DNA of 64,000 nucleotides, taken from Phaeobacter inhibens DSM 16374 (lineage in GTDB: Bacteria; Pseudomonadota; Alphaproteobacteria; Rhodobacterales; Rhodobacteraceae). The notes below the pieces were generated by a model. That model saw only the letters and a list, made by a program, of their open reading frames with translations. It was not told where the DNA came from and did not search any database. The DNA is taken from positions 124,001 through 188,000 of the forward strand of contig NZ_KI421498.1 of assembly GCF_000473105.1 (NCBI RefSeq), read 5' to 3'. Below are positions 63,842-64,000 of this stretch, in pieces (positions within the stretch are counted from its first letter, which is position 1; every line of letters begins with the position of its first letter). The position numbers and the translations under genes were made by a program.

Positions 63842-63873
63842 CCCCCTTTCGCTTGGCCGAACGGGGGTTTTTT
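63842..63873 (+). terminator. Intrinsic terminator between the riboswitch and metZ
   Basis: CCCCC (63842-63846) pairs with GGGGG (63863-63867), with CG-CCG inside, followed by TTTTTT. It lies in the metZ leader, so it can act as an attenuator linked to the SAM-II aptamer just upstream. Confidence 0.8.
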
Positions 63874-63902
63874 AATGCGCAATACGCGCAAGGAGACATG
63901 AG

Positions 63903-64000
63903 ATGAGCGAGACCTGGAACAAGCGCACCAAACTGGTCCATAGCGGCACCCGGCGCAGCCAGTACAATGAGGTCAGCGAAGCGATCTACCTGACCCAGGG
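63903..64000 (+). CDS. metZ: O-succinylhomoserine sulfhydrylase, 3' end outside the window
   Basis: Only the first 32 codons are present. They read SETWNKRTKLVHSGTRRSQY and NEVSEAIYLTQG, the N-terminus of MetZ and related Cys/Met-metabolism PLP enzymes, where TRRSQYxExxEAIYLTQG is distinctive. MetZ makes homocysteine from O-succinylhomoserine and sulphide. AAGGAG lies eight bases before the ATG. The SAM-II riboswitch upstream fits methionine synthesis. Confidence 0.85.
   Translation, partial: MSETWNKRTKLVHSGTRRSQYNEVSEAIYLTQ

Overview
The window reads as a chromosomal segment of a Roseobacter-group alphaproteobacterium (Rhodobacterales; Phaeobacter, Ruegeria or Leisingera would fit). This is inferred from high-GC coding sequence, the pcm-tolC-popZ-like order, the hflK-hflC-deg cluster, the purD/xseA divergent pair, a SAM-II riboswitch in front of metZ, and several small proteins typical of that group. 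No rRNA or tRNA genes, complete insertion sequences, prophage or CRISPR arrays were recognised.

Layout. 1-1 kb: the end of an AT-rich membrane-protein gene entering from the left, unlike the rest of the window. 1-9 kb: small secreted proteins and lipoproteins, a DksA-type zinc finger, a PhnA-like protein, the pcm-tolC-popZ-like run, and cobQ. 9-20.4 kb: housekeeping genes (efp, ygfZ-like, an MsbA-type ABC exporter, two aminotransferases, a crotonase, class I aldolase, pyrG, secG). 20.6-22.3 kb: a cobalt-type nitrile hydratase operon (alpha, beta, accessory protein). 23-25 kb: a LysR regulator divergent from a YdhR-like monooxygenase and a small membrane protein.

25-32.9 kb: an accessory block of lower GC with long gene-poor gaps, a Crp/Fnr regulator, several very small proteins, a secreted cysteine-rich repeat protein, a translationally coupled pair (DUF1611/DgcN-like plus an ornithine/alanine-racemase-like PLP enzyme), two paralogous small proteins that bracket that pair, and a zinc-ribbon protein. 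Several of these resemble rhizobial protein families from memory, so lateral acquisition is my reading. This is the best candidate for an uncharacterised system, possibly D-amino-acid metabolism.

32.9-48 kb: purA-DUF2842, a large acidic conserved protein, thiamine pyrophosphokinase, an EamA transporter, gst-sdaA, rpiA, a small P-loop protein, glutathione reductase, and hflK-hflC-deg (membrane quality control). 48.1-48.4 kb: five consecutive strong hairpins with no credible gene, a possible structured RNA. 48.5-56 kb: a second Crp/Fnr protein, a peptidoglycan-binding lipoprotein, a 2Fe-2S ferredoxin coupled to a secreted FG-GAP-like protein, a five-repeat DUF1217 protein, a PAS-LuxR regulator and a bestrophin-like channel. 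56-64 kb: purD, xseA, a lysoplasmalogenase-like protein, ftsY, an EamA transporter, a septation protein (ispZ/yciB) and the start of metZ behind a SAM-II riboswitch and a terminator.
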